From Microcosmobacter mediterraneus (lineage in GTDB: Bacteria; Bacteroidota; Bacteroidia; Flavobacteriales; Flavobacteriaceae): a stretch of 64,000 bases of DNA. Below the pieces are notes generated by a model. That model ran no database searches and was not told where the DNA came from. It was given only the letters and a program-made list of their open reading frames with translations. Numbering within the stretch: position 1 is the first letter of the stretch; the number at the start of each line of letters is the position of its first letter. The stretch is taken from NCBI RefSeq assembly GCF_031846265.1, contig NZ_JAVRIA010000001.1:558001-622000 (forward strand), read 5' to 3'. The translations under genes were made by a program, and so were the position numbers. This document shows, piece after piece, positions 27,346 to 35,866 of this stretch.

Positions 27346-27376
27346 GTGTTAATTACATGATTTTTCTATAATCATT

Positions 27377-27402
27377 AACCCAATGTTTTACATTGGGTTT
27401 TT
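27377..27402 (+). terminator. terminator between response regulator and convergent gene
   Basis: A 9-bp perfect stem (27377-27385 with 27391-27399), loop TTTTA, then a T run on the plus strand. It ends transcription of the two-component operon; the minus-strand gene stops right next to it. Confidence 0.8.
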
Positions 27403-27914
27403 TAATATTTAAGAAAATCATTTATACTAAAAGCCTTAGTATATGACGATTCATCGATGGAATTATTTTCCGTGGAATCATAATCGAATATAATTTTCCA
27501 TTTTCCATTAATATTCTTGTGGAGTACGTGGAATTTTCCATAATAACTTTCCTCAGATTCTTTACCAGGATTTATGGTTAATTTATATATTCCTCTTTCA
27601 GAAGCATTTGTTTTATTCACAATGCGTTCAATAAATCTGAATGTAATTGTTTGTTTTCTGGTAGATGTTTTCCATCTATCCTTATAACCATTCATGTAAT
27701 TTTCAAAACTCCTAATTGTTTTTTGGTTTCCAGATACACGAAGTAAACTTGAGTCGTGTATTGAGGCAAATAAATCATAATCAAGTGTTTCATAAGCTTT
27801 AGTGAAATTCTGCCAAATATCAGCGTTAATAGCTTTTAAAGCCTCATGCTTATCTTGTGCAAAGAGGTTTACATTGAAGATGAGAAGTAAAATAAGTAAG
27901 CTAAATAATTTCAT
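27402..27914 (-). CDS. exported NTF2/SnoaL-like protein
   Basis: A 170-residue protein with a signal peptide (LFSLLILLLIFNVNLFAQ). The body, starting DKHEALKAINADIWQNFTKAYETLDYDLFASIHDSSLLRVSG and ending with GKFHVLHKNINGKWKIIFDYDS, has the pattern of an NTF2-like fold such as DUF4440/SnoaL: a helix pair, the ASIHDSSLLRVSG strand and a final KWKI strand. No catalytic residues can be assigned. Its start overlaps miaA by 14 bp, so it is co-transcribed downstream of miaA. Confidence 0.7.
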   Translation of the reverse strand: MKLFSLLILLLIFNVNLFAQDKHEALKAINADIWQNFTKAYETLDYDLFASIHDSSLLRVSGNQKTIRSFENYMNGYKDRWKTSTRKQTITFRFIERIVNKTNASERGIYKLTINPGKESEESYYGKFHVLHKNINGKWKIIFDYDSTENNSIDESSYTKAFSINDFLKY

Positions 27915-28812
27915 TTATTCTTTTAATTATAGTATTGGCATCTGTAAGATAATTAAACCATATGATACTTTCATTTTTTCTATACCAAGTTAACTGGCGT
28001 TTTGCAAAACGTCTAGTATTTTTCTTTATCTCTGAGATAGCAAAATTTAAATCCCAATCACCATTTAAGTATTTAAAAAGCTCTTTGTAACCAACAGTAT
28101 TTAGTGCATTTAACTCTTGGTAATGTTGTAGTGATTTTACTTCATCTATTAGACCTGTTTTCATCATAATGTCTACACGTTTATTAATTCTATGATATAA
28201 GATATCACGCTCAGCTTTTAAACCAATATAAATAGTTTTAAAATTTCTATTTGTATCATTTTTATTAAGAAAAGAGGAATAAGGCTTTCCAGTACCAATG
28301 CAAATCTCTAAAGCTCTAATAACTCTTTTAGGGTTATCTAATGTAATACCATTATAACTTTCTAGATCTAATTTTTTTAGCTGCTCTTGCAGATGATGTA
28401 ACCCTTTGTTGTCTAAATGAGAATTTAATTTTTGCCTTATACTAGAATCTATTTTAGGGAAATTATCCAATCCATTAACAATGCTATCCATATACAATCC
28501 AGATCCTCCAACAGCTATTACCATTGATTTTTCTTTAAAAATTGATGTGATTTTAGCAATGGCATCTTGTTCAAAACGTCCAACATTGTATTCATCAGTA
28601 ATAGATATATGCTGAATGAAATGATGTTTAGCTGCATTGAGTTCATCTTGAGAAGGAACTGCTGTACCAATACACATTTCTTTATAAAATTGCCTAGAGT
28701 CTGCAGAAATTATTTCTGTATTAAAATGCTGTGCTAACTTTATACTAAGTGCTGTTTTTCCTATTGCTGTAGGACCAACAATGCATATAAGATATTTTGA
28801 TTTTGAGCTCAA
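27901..28812 (-). CDS. miaA: tRNA dimethylallyltransferase MiaA
   Basis: Adds the dimethylallyl group to A37 of tRNAs that read codons starting with U. The 303-residue protein has the P loop GPTAIGKTALSI (residues 13-24), the ISADSRQFYKEM motif with the catalytic Asp, GGSGLYMDSIVNG, and the tRNA-binding KKNTRRFAKRQLTWYR near the C terminus. Its start is TTG (28812-28810); the P loop follows at the normal distance and no ATG lies in frame upstream. The channel gene precedes it by 12 bp. Confidence 0.94.
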   Translation of the reverse strand: MSSKSKYLICIVGPTAIGKTALSIKLAQHFNTEIISADSRQFYKEMCIGTAVPSQDELNAAKHHFIQHISITDEYNVGRFEQDAIAKITSIFKEKSMVIAVGGSGLYMDSIVNGLDNFPKIDSSIRQKLNSHLDNKGLHHLQEQLKKLDLESYNGITLDNPKRVIRALEICIGTGKPYSSFLNKNDTNRNFKTIYIGLKAERDILYHRINKRVDIMMKTGLIDEVKSLQHYQELNALNTVGYKELFKYLNGDWDLNFAISEIKKNTRRFAKRQLTWYRKNESIIWFNYLTDANTIIKRINEII

Positions 28813-28824
28813 TATTTAAAAAGC

Positions 28825-29658
28825 TTATCTGTCTAATGATGTACCACATTGATCACAAAACTCAGCTTCGTCTTTATGCTTTGAATTAAAACAATTAGCA
28901 CAAACTTGTGTATTTGTTTGTATTTCCTCTTTTTGAGCTTTTCTTGTCATCTCAGACGATACAATGCCTGTGGGAATGGCAATTACACCATAACCTAAAA
29001 TCATAATAATTGAGGAAATTAATTGACCAAGTGGTGTTGCTGGAGCAATATCGCCATAACCAACGGTAGTTAATGTTACAATGGCCCAATATACACTTCT
29101 TGGAATACTAGTAAATCCACTATCTTGATCACTCTCAATAATATACATTACTGACCCTAGGATAACACATACAATTAAAATAAAGAAAACAAATACAGCA
29201 ATTTTAGCTCTGCTAGCTCTCAAGGCTACCATTAAACGATTAGACTCTCCAACAAAACGCACTAATTTAAGAATCCTAAATACACGCATTAATCGTAATG
29301 CTCTAAGTGCAATTAAAGACTGAGATCCAACGAATATAAACGACAGATACATTGGGATTGTGGAAAGCAAATCTATAATACCATAGAAACTAAAAATGTA
29401 TTTTTTAGGTCGTTTTACACTAATAAGCCTAGCAATATATTCAATAGAGAAAAGAATAGTTATAACCCATTCTGAGTAGTATAGAAACTCATGATGTTTA
29501 GCATCAAACTCTGTAACACTCTCTAGCATAACCAAAACAATACTAATAATGATAAGAGCAAAAAGTATAATATCAAAGGCCTTACCAGGAAGCGTATCGG
29601 CTTCATAGATAGTTTCGTAAATTTTGGTTCTCCAGCTTTTTGGTTTAGAAGTACTCAT
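28825..29658 (-). CDS. voltage-gated potassium channel with C-terminal zinc ribbon
   Basis: A 277-residue six-helix ion channel. The S4 voltage-sensor is visible as LRALRLMRVFRILKLVRFVG (about residues 119-138), and the pore has the K+ selectivity filter TTVGYGD (about residue 198). After S6 and a short coil, the tail ends in a four-cysteine zinc ribbon: CANC ... CDQCG (about residues 251-273). The tail would sit in the cytoplasm and could serve in gating or subunit contact. A -7 box sits 4 nt before the start codon. Confidence 0.9.
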   Translation of the reverse strand: MSTSKPKSWRTKIYETIYEADTLPGKAFDIILFALIIISIVLVMLESVTEFDAKHHEFLYYSEWVITILFSIEYIARLISVKRPKKYIFSFYGIIDLLSTIPMYLSFIFVGSQSLIALRALRLMRVFRILKLVRFVGESNRLMVALRASRAKIAVFVFFILIVCVILGSVMYIIESDQDSGFTSIPRSVYWAIVTLTTVGYGDIAPATPLGQLISSIIMILGYGVIAIPTGIVSSEMTRKAQKEEIQTNTQVCANCFNSKHKDEAEFCDQCGTSLDR

Positions 29659-29662
29659 GTTT

Positions 29663-29670
29663 CAAATGTA
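29663..29670 (-). promoter_or_regulatory. -7 box directly before the potassium channel start (leaderless?)
   Basis: Read on the minus strand the sequence is TACATTTG, matching TAnnTTTG; AAAC and then the ATG (29658-29656) follow. The box lies in the 24-bp gap to the DUF3857 gene. Confidence 0.5.
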
Positions 29671-29682
29671 GCGAAAAGTTTG

Positions 29683-31641
29683 TTAGTTCTTCTGTACAAC
29701 AATTAATGTATTCATCTGTATGTCTACAAGCGTAGATAAAAATTCCTTTAAATAAGTATAATACTCTGCAGCATATAAGGTTTCGTTAAAGTTTACTTTA
29801 AAATATAGTTCTACTGTATTATCCTGTTTCTTAGTAGAAAAAATGAGTTTTCCAGTATTGTTTGGTAATGATAACATCTTTTGTTCAGGTAGTTCTAATA
29901 TCTCATAGGTATCATCAAAATTTAGTTTAATTCTATAGAGATAAACATCTTTATAACCAAAATCTATAGGATACGTACGCTGTTGAAGTTTAAAAGGGTT
30001 TTCATTAAATCTAGGGTTTATAAATGGGTTTATATATAATTTTCCGTTGATATCTTCAATAGGATAGGAAATATCGAATTCTTCTTCTATAGAAAAACTA
30101 TTTTTTTCGCCGTTTACCAACTTATGATTATTAAGTGTGATGTTATCATAAACAGATTGAATATTTTTTACATAACCTGATGGATTTTTGAAATAATTAG
30201 TTTTCGTATCAGTAGCATTATAACCAGTAGAAATAATATTCATGCTGCCTTTAAAAACATTATTCTCTGCAATGGTTAGTTCAATTTTATTTTGCTGTGT
30301 TGAAGGCTTTTTAGGTGTATAATCTTCCCAATAGCTTCCATATTTTACATCTAAAACTCTAAAATAATGATTGAGCAATTTAAAAGGTACTTCACCGAAA
30401 GGATTACATTTATGTGTTGCATCTAAATAATAGGTGTCTCCATCAATCACAGTTTTTACCAATAGGTAATTAAAATCTGAGATTACAGGATATACTTTGG
30501 TAATAAACCCGTTTTCTCGTGTTGATGCAAAAGTTGGATAGGTTTCAATATCAAAAGCATCTAGAAGGTTAAGGAGTAGGATATTTATTTCAGAAATAGT
30601 ACCACTTTTCTCTTCAATTAAATTTTTAATTGAATTACCACTATACATAGAATAACTCTCGTTCCATGAGTAGTTTTCCTGGACATAGTTATAAATATTT
30701 TGTGCGGTTTCTAACGTTGTATTTCCTTTTTTTATTTTTGAAATAATTTCTTTAATAGGTCCTTTTTTATAAAATAGTTTACCTAAATTATCATTAGCTT
30801 TTAAATCCTTATCTACTTGCTCCCAAGTTTTGGTGTAGATTGTTGATTGTCCACTAAAATTCTTAAAAACAGCAAGTTCATATTCAATTCTAGATAGATA
30901 ATTATATAGGGAAGTCGTATGTTTTTCTGGTCTAAAGGCAGGAATATCTTCCATTATATAATGAACATTAGAGCAGTGTGCAGATGCACTGTTTCCTACT
31001 TCAATACAATGATATTCTATTGTTTCATTTCTATAAGATAGTTTTAAACCACCAACAAGCTTTATGTTATATTCCCAGTTTCCTGGAATACTAGTTTTAT
31101 ATTCACTTTTTAATTTTGGTATTTCAGACTGAAAATACCATGGCACATAATTGTAATCAAAAGGTGTTTCTAATGTATAACTGTAAGTAATAACTGTACC
31201 TTCTTTAATGTTTGGAATAGCAAATTTTACAAGATCATAGTTTTTAGTTGATTCCTCAATGTAAATATCACTTGAATTTAGTTTTGTTTTTACAACGTCA
31301 TTATTAACATAATTATGAGACCAGGCAATGATATTAGATATCTTTTCTTTCTTTTTTCCACTTTTTCTTAGGTGAATAGAGATGTTGCCATTATAAAACC
31401 CATCGCTGTTAAAGATTTTAATCTTGCGTTTAATCTCGCTTGTAATTCTAAAATTATCTCTGTTTACAAATGTGTTTCCAATTTCGTAAATAACCAAGGC
31501 AGAAGCCAAAGTGTTTTTAGGGAAACTTGTTGCTGTTAGGTCATCATTTGTTACTCTTAGATCATTGGAGTTAAAAGTTTCTTGACTATAAGTCGTCACT
31601 GATATAAATAAAAAGAATAAAACTATATTAGTTAACTTCAT
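29683..31641 (-). CDS. DUF3857/transglutaminase-like exported protein
   Basis: A 652-residue protein with a signal peptide (LTNIVLFFLFISVTTYS). The N-terminal half carries the DUF3857 beta domain (SEIKRKIKIFNSDGF, EGTVITYSYTLETPF). A transglutaminase-like domain follows (about residues 295-420), with NYVQENYSWNESYSMYSGNSIKNLIEEKSGT and later DGDTYYLDATHKCNPFGEVP. The position where the catalytic cysteine is usual (GTxxE(I)N) reads KSGTISEINILLLNLL, with serine or threonine and no cysteine, so catalysis is doubtful. The gene overlaps the exonuclease gene by 14 bp. It likely acts in the periplasm; its role is unknown. Confidence 0.82.
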   Translation of the reverse strand: MKLTNIVLFFLFISVTTYSQETFNSNDLRVTNDDLTATSFPKNTLASALVIYEIGNTFVNRDNFRITSEIKRKIKIFNSDGFYNGNISIHLRKSGKKKEKISNIIAWSHNYVNNDVVKTKLNSSDIYIEESTKNYDLVKFAIPNIKEGTVITYSYTLETPFDYNYVPWYFQSEIPKLKSEYKTSIPGNWEYNIKLVGGLKLSYRNETIEYHCIEVGNSASAHCSNVHYIMEDIPAFRPEKHTTSLYNYLSRIEYELAVFKNFSGQSTIYTKTWEQVDKDLKANDNLGKLFYKKGPIKEIISKIKKGNTTLETAQNIYNYVQENYSWNESYSMYSGNSIKNLIEEKSGTISEINILLLNLLDAFDIETYPTFASTRENGFITKVYPVISDFNYLLVKTVIDGDTYYLDATHKCNPFGEVPFKLLNHYFRVLDVKYGSYWEDYTPKKPSTQQNKIELTIAENNVFKGSMNIISTGYNATDTKTNYFKNPSGYVKNIQSVYDNITLNNHKLVNGEKNSFSIEEEFDISYPIEDINGKLYINPFINPRFNENPFKLQQRTYPIDFGYKDVYLYRIKLNFDDTYEILELPEQKMLSLPNNTGKLIFSTKKQDNTVELYFKVNFNETLYAAEYYTYLKEFLSTLVDIQMNTLIVVQKN

Positions 31642-33013
31642 TTTGTTTTAGGCTAATAACTTTTAATTGCTTATTTTTTCTGAGATAGGCTTGAATAATA
31701 TGCTGCGTATCTCTGTTGTTTTCCATTGGTGTAATGATGGAATGTAATACATCTAAATTATGTATTTGATAATTAAGATTAAAAAAACCTAAGCCTTTAA
31801 ATACGCCATTCTCTATAACAATGGCTGAACGTTCATCAACATCACGACCACGATCTATAATGACCAAATCTTTACTCTCATAACTATTTTTATCAATTAA
31901 TTGAAGTACTCTTTTGTTATAACTTTCAGGAAGTTCTTCATTAATACAAGCACCTTCGCAGTTTTTTATAGTGTAATTAAAACACGATGTATTGGTTTTA
32001 TAGAGTCCAGTTAATTTTTGACATAAACTGTAAGTTTCAACAATTTTAAACATAAAACTTTTAGCACTTTGTCTATTGCTAAATGTTGTAATTGGCTTTT
32101 GTTTTCCGTTAGCTTTATCTATTTTAAGATTGATATAGCCATTGTCATCAACATAACTGAATAAACCATGTGTAAAAATAGTACGTCTTAAAGCACGATT
32201 AAAAATAGGCTTATTTTTCTTTATCTCTGCACTCTCTTTTAATAATGCTACGAGCTCACTACCAGTGGCTTCGTAAGTAACTGCAACAACTTTATTTTGA
32301 ATTTTCTTAGCTTTTGGAGCGTTACTCGTAAAATGCTGATTAATTCTTTTTTTTATGTTCTTGCTTTTACCAATATAAATAATCTCTCCACCTTCTTTAT
32401 GAATATAGTATACACCTGTAATTGAAGGAAGTTGATCAATAATATCTAAATGTTTAGGCTCTAATTGGTATTTAGGCTTTGTTCTGATGGAAGATTGCAC
32501 TATAGATTTTTCAAGATCTTTATCTAATATCATTTTAAAGAGCTTTACTGTGGCTTGTGCATCACCAGCTGCTCGGTGTCTATCTGATACAGGAATACCT
32601 AAAGCTCTTGCCAGCTTACCTAGGCTATAAGACGCTTGATCTGGAATCAACTCTTTTGCTAACTCTACAGTACACAAGGTCTCGCGTTCAAATTGAAAAC
32701 CAAGTCTTCTAAATTCTGTTTGTAATATTCTGTAGTCGAATTGTGCATTATGTGCAACCAAAATACAATCTTCTGTAATTTCAACTATGCGTTTTGCTAC
32801 CTCGTAAAATTTAGGTGCATTTTTAAGCATGTTACTATTAATACCAGTAAGGTTAACTACAAACTCCTGAATTTTACGTTCAGGATTGACAAGACTAATA
32901 AATTGATCTACAACTTCATGACCATTATACTTATAAATTGCAATTTCTGTGATGCCTTCTTCATTATATTTTCCTCCTGTGGTTTCTATATCTACTATGG
33001 CGTAGTTGGTCAT
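31628..33013 (-). CDS. DEDDh exonuclease fused to GIY-YIG (UvrC-like) nuclease
   Basis: A 461-residue two-nuclease protein. Residues 1-165 are a DnaQ/epsilon-type exonuclease: VDIETTGG (Asp/Glu pair), HNAQFDYRIL, and HRAAGDAQAT (the DEDDh His/Asp). Residues about 195-280 form a GIY-YIG domain (ITGVYYIHKEGGEIIYIGKSKNIKKRINQHF). Residues about 330-365 hold four cysteines in the UvrC pattern C-x12-C-x7-C-x3-C. The UvrC C-terminal nuclease and helix-hairpin-helix domains are missing. Such fusions are found in Bacteroidota and Actinobacteria and probably act in DNA repair like the Cho protein. Confidence 0.88.
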   Translation of the reverse strand: MTNYAIVDIETTGGKYNEEGITEIAIYKYNGHEVVDQFISLVNPERKIQEFVVNLTGINSNMLKNAPKFYEVAKRIVEITEDCILVAHNAQFDYRILQTEFRRLGFQFERETLCTVELAKELIPDQASYSLGKLARALGIPVSDRHRAAGDAQATVKLFKMILDKDLEKSIVQSSIRTKPKYQLEPKHLDIIDQLPSITGVYYIHKEGGEIIYIGKSKNIKKRINQHFTSNAPKAKKIQNKVVAVTYEATGSELVALLKESAEIKKNKPIFNRALRRTIFTHGLFSYVDDNGYINLKIDKANGKQKPITTFSNRQSAKSFMFKIVETYSLCQKLTGLYKTNTSCFNYTIKNCEGACINEELPESYNKRVLQLIDKNSYESKDLVIIDRGRDVDERSAIVIENGVFKGLGFFNLNYQIHNLDVLHSIITPMENNRDTQHIIQAYLRKNKQLKVISLKQNEVN

Positions 33014-33085
33014 TAATTTTGGAAATTTTGTATTTCAATATAAAGATAGAAGTTTTACAATAAACAGGCACTTTATTTTTTTAGA

Positions 33086-33121
33086 CAAAAAAAAGAGATT
33101 TACTTTTAAAAGTAAATCTCT
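33086..33121 (-). terminator. terminator of the 33146-33586 gene
   Basis: A perfect 14-bp inverted repeat without loop (33094-33107 with 33108-33121), followed on the minus strand by a run of eight T (33094 down to about 33087). It lies 25 bp after the stop codon of the minus-strand gene. Confidence 0.85.
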
Positions 33122-33145
33122 AATACATTTTAGAAGTAATTATTA

Positions 33146-33586
33146 CTATTTCGCTGTAACAAATTCTCCTATTTTAGAATTTTCTGTAAGTGCAATACTA
33201 CCAACGATTTCGCCTTTGTAATAAAGATCTCCTGATGTAAATGACTCATCTATTTGAGCAAAAAAGCGTCTAATTTTTGATTTACTAACATCTATATTAG
33301 GATACCTTTTAGAGCGACTAGAAAAATTAGCAATATATTCTCCGTTAGTTGATTTTACTTCTAAATTAGATAGATTAAAATCTTTATTGTCTTCTGATAA
33401 AGCCGTAATAACAACTTCAATTCCGATATACTTGTTACCTTTTTCTGGTGAAAGTGTACCAACTGACTTCTTATGCATAACCTCTTTTACTTCAATATTA
33501 TAAGCATCTAAGCTTACAGATTGAGCTTTAATAGAAGCTGTTAAACAAATAAAAGAAATTGCGAGTATTAGATTAAGTGTTTTCAT
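33146..33586 (-). CDS. exported protein of unknown function (DUF4352-like)
   Basis: A 146-residue protein with a signal peptide ending near SIKAQ. The rest reads as one beta-sandwich: VSLDAYNIEVKEV, GNKYIGIEVVITALSEDNKDFNLSNLEVKSTNGEYI, YYKGEIVGSIALTENS. This layout resembles the DUF4352/telomeric-repeat-like immunoglobulin fold of bacterial exported proteins, but I cannot assign a family firmly. It stands alone with its own terminator; about 75 bp separate it from mutS2. Confidence 0.6.
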   Translation of the reverse strand: MKTLNLILAISFICLTASIKAQSVSLDAYNIEVKEVMHKKSVGTLSPEKGNKYIGIEVVITALSEDNKDFNLSNLEVKSTNGEYIANFSSRSKRYPNIDVSKSKIRRFFAQIDESFTSGDLYYKGEIVGSIALTENSKIGEFVTAK

Positions 33587-33661
33587 CTTTTTTATAATTT
33601 GGTTATGCCAATGTATATAATAATGTAATTAACAACCTAGATTTTTAGATAATCTACACTT

Positions 33662-35818
33662 TTAATCTACCAATGTTAGTTTTTCTACATTTACAGAGGT
33701 TGTAAAGGCACCATAATTAACTATGGCTTTATTTTTTTCTAACTTGTCTATAGTGCCAATAGCTCTACCATCATCTAAGCGTACTCTATCACCAAGTTTG
33801 AGTATAGGTTTTGGCTTTGGGATATCTTTAATTTTTGCTTTTGCAGCTTTTTTATTTTGTCTTATAACGTCTACCTTTTTCTTAACCTCATTCTTAACTT
33901 GCTGCTCTTTATTTTTTTGAGCTCGTTTCTGCTTTACAGATTGCTTTTGACGTTTTGAATTTTCAATTTGAACTAATTTAAAAAGTTCTGTCATCAGCTC
34001 TCTCTTACGATTAGTATCAAAATAGTTTTCTGCTAATTGATTTACTTTTTGTCCTAAATAAATAAGACGTTGGTTACTATCATAAAGTTCTTGATAGCTT
34101 TCTAATTTTTTCTGAACACGCTGATTTATGGTTTCGAGTTTATCCTTTTCTGCAATCTTTTTCTGTTCATTAACTTTTAGTGAGCGTTCTGTTTTTTCAA
34201 GTTTAGCACGTTCTTTTTGAAGTTTAGCAATAGTTTTATCAAATCTAATTTTACCACGTTCAATCTTCTTTTTAGCTTTATTTATGAGGCTGTAAGGGAT
34301 ACCGTTTTTCTGTGCAACTTCAAAAGTAAAAGAACTACCAGCTTGGCCTAAGGCTAGTTTAAACATAGGTTCTAAGCTTCGCTCATCGAACATCATATTA
34401 GCATTTTGCATATATGGTAATTCGTTTGCCAGTACTTTTAAGTTAGAATAGTGAGTTGTGATAATACCAAAAGCTTCTCGTTGGTAAAACTCCTCTAAAA
34501 AGGCTTCTGCTAAGGCACCACCTAATTCTGGGTCACTACCAGTACCAAATTCATCAATTAAAAATAACGTGTTGTTATTACATTTTCTAAGAAAATAATT
34601 CATTTGTTTAAGCCTGTAACTGTAAGTGCTCAAATGATTTTCTATAGACTGATTGTCACCTATATCACTGAGTATGCGATCAAAAACACATAGAGTGCTT
34701 CGCTCATGAACAGGAATTAAAAGTCCACTTTGTAACATTAGTTGTAGTAACCCAACAGTTTTTAACGTGATACTTTTTCCACCAGCATTTGGACCCGAAA
34801 TAACAATAATTCTGTTTTCTGGAGACAGTCCAATGGTTTGAGGATAGGTATTAAATCCTTGTTCTTTATTAGATGTATATAGTAATGGATGATAAGCATC
34901 TCTTAAATGATATCGTTTTTCAGAGTTAATATCTGGTAAAATGGCATTAAGATCTTTGGCATATTTTGCTTTTGAAGCAATAACATCAGTATTTATTAAA
35001 AACTCTTGATACTGTTTTAATAAACTTCTGTAAGGCCTAATAATTTCTGTAAGTTGTCTAAGAATTTTTTCGACCTCTTGTTTTTCCTCGTACTCTAAAT
35101 TGTTAAGTGCTCTTGTATGTTGAAACGTAACTTCTGGTTCAATGTAAACAATACTTCCAGTTTTACTTCCTCCAAGTATGGCACCTTTTACTTTTTTACG
35201 ATACATAGCTTTAACAGCTAAAACACGTTTATTTTCTATAACGGTTTCTCTTATGTCGTCTAAATAATCAAAAGAAGAATACGTATTTAAAGCTGCACCA
35301 AAACTTTGGTTTATTTTACCTTTAATTGTGCCTATATCTTTTCGGAGCCTGTATAGCTCATCTGAAGCTCTATCTTTAATATCACCAAAACGATCAACAA
35401 CAGCTTCAATATGGTCAATAATATCCTTAGTATACTCTATTGAAGAAGCATTTCTATCTAATGAAGGATAGTATTCATTAAATTTCTTATAAAATGTTAT
35501 AAGCTCATTACTAACCTTTGATATTGATGCAATCTTTTTAAAACTAAAGGGTTCTAGAAATGAATTTTCTATACCTAATAATTGCAACTCTTTAGTTATT
35601 GTATCAAATCCATGATTAGGGACTCTGTTCTCATTATCAAAAGACGATAGATATTCATTGGTGTAATTAAGTTCTTCTAAGAGTTCTTCTTTAGAGCTTA
35701 AAGGCTTTATTTCTAAAACACTTTGTTTACCAAGTCCAGAAATAGCATACTCAGCAACATGTTCTAAAACAGTTGTAAATTCTAGGTCTTGAAGTGTTTT
35801 ACTATGAATATTTATCAC
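33662..35818 (-). CDS. MutS2 family protein without Smr domain
   Basis: A 718-residue MutS2-type ATPase. The core and clamp region (residues 1-320), Walker A GPNAGGKSITLKT and Walker B LFLIDEFGTGSDPE (about residues 330-430), and a long coiled coil (about 515-680) are present. It ends with a small KOW-like domain (LKLGDRVRLDDGRAIGTIDKLEKNKAIVNYG). The Smr nuclease domain that ends MutS2 of Bacillus and Helicobacter is absent, and no separate one follows. MutS2 acts on recombination intermediates or stalled ribosomes in other bacteria. Start is GTG (35818-35816), supported by the family N terminus INIHSKTLQDLEF; a -7 box is 26 bp upstream. Confidence 0.9.
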   Translation of the reverse strand: MINIHSKTLQDLEFTTVLEHVAEYAISGLGKQSVLEIKPLSSKEELLEELNYTNEYLSSFDNENRVPNHGFDTITKELQLLGIENSFLEPFSFKKIASISKVSNELITFYKKFNEYYPSLDRNASSIEYTKDIIDHIEAVVDRFGDIKDRASDELYRLRKDIGTIKGKINQSFGAALNTYSSFDYLDDIRETVIENKRVLAVKAMYRKKVKGAILGGSKTGSIVYIEPEVTFQHTRALNNLEYEEKQEVEKILRQLTEIIRPYRSLLKQYQEFLINTDVIASKAKYAKDLNAILPDINSEKRYHLRDAYHPLLYTSNKEQGFNTYPQTIGLSPENRIIVISGPNAGGKSITLKTVGLLQLMLQSGLLIPVHERSTLCVFDRILSDIGDNQSIENHLSTYSYRLKQMNYFLRKCNNNTLFLIDEFGTGSDPELGGALAEAFLEEFYQREAFGIITTHYSNLKVLANELPYMQNANMMFDERSLEPMFKLALGQAGSSFTFEVAQKNGIPYSLINKAKKKIERGKIRFDKTIAKLQKERAKLEKTERSLKVNEQKKIAEKDKLETINQRVQKKLESYQELYDSNQRLIYLGQKVNQLAENYFDTNRKRELMTELFKLVQIENSKRQKQSVKQKRAQKNKEQQVKNEVKKKVDVIRQNKKAAKAKIKDIPKPKPILKLGDRVRLDDGRAIGTIDKLEKNKAIVNYGAFTTSVNVEKLTLVD

Positions 35819-35843
35819 TTGATTTTTTTCTAAAATAGAAGCG

Positions 35844-35851
35844 CAAAGTTA
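35844..35851 (-). promoter_or_regulatory. -7 box upstream of mutS2
   Basis: On the minus strand the sequence is TAACTTTG, matching TAnnTTTG, 26 bp before the GTG start. It is in the short gap between the M48 protease gene and mutS2. Confidence 0.5.
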
Positions 35852-35866
35852 AGGATAATAAATATG

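Noticed and set aside
33662..33720. Frameshift that would remove an Smr domain from MutS2
   Set aside because: The C-terminal KOW-like domain ends cleanly and the region downstream (33587-33661) is only 75 bp, too short for an Smr domain.
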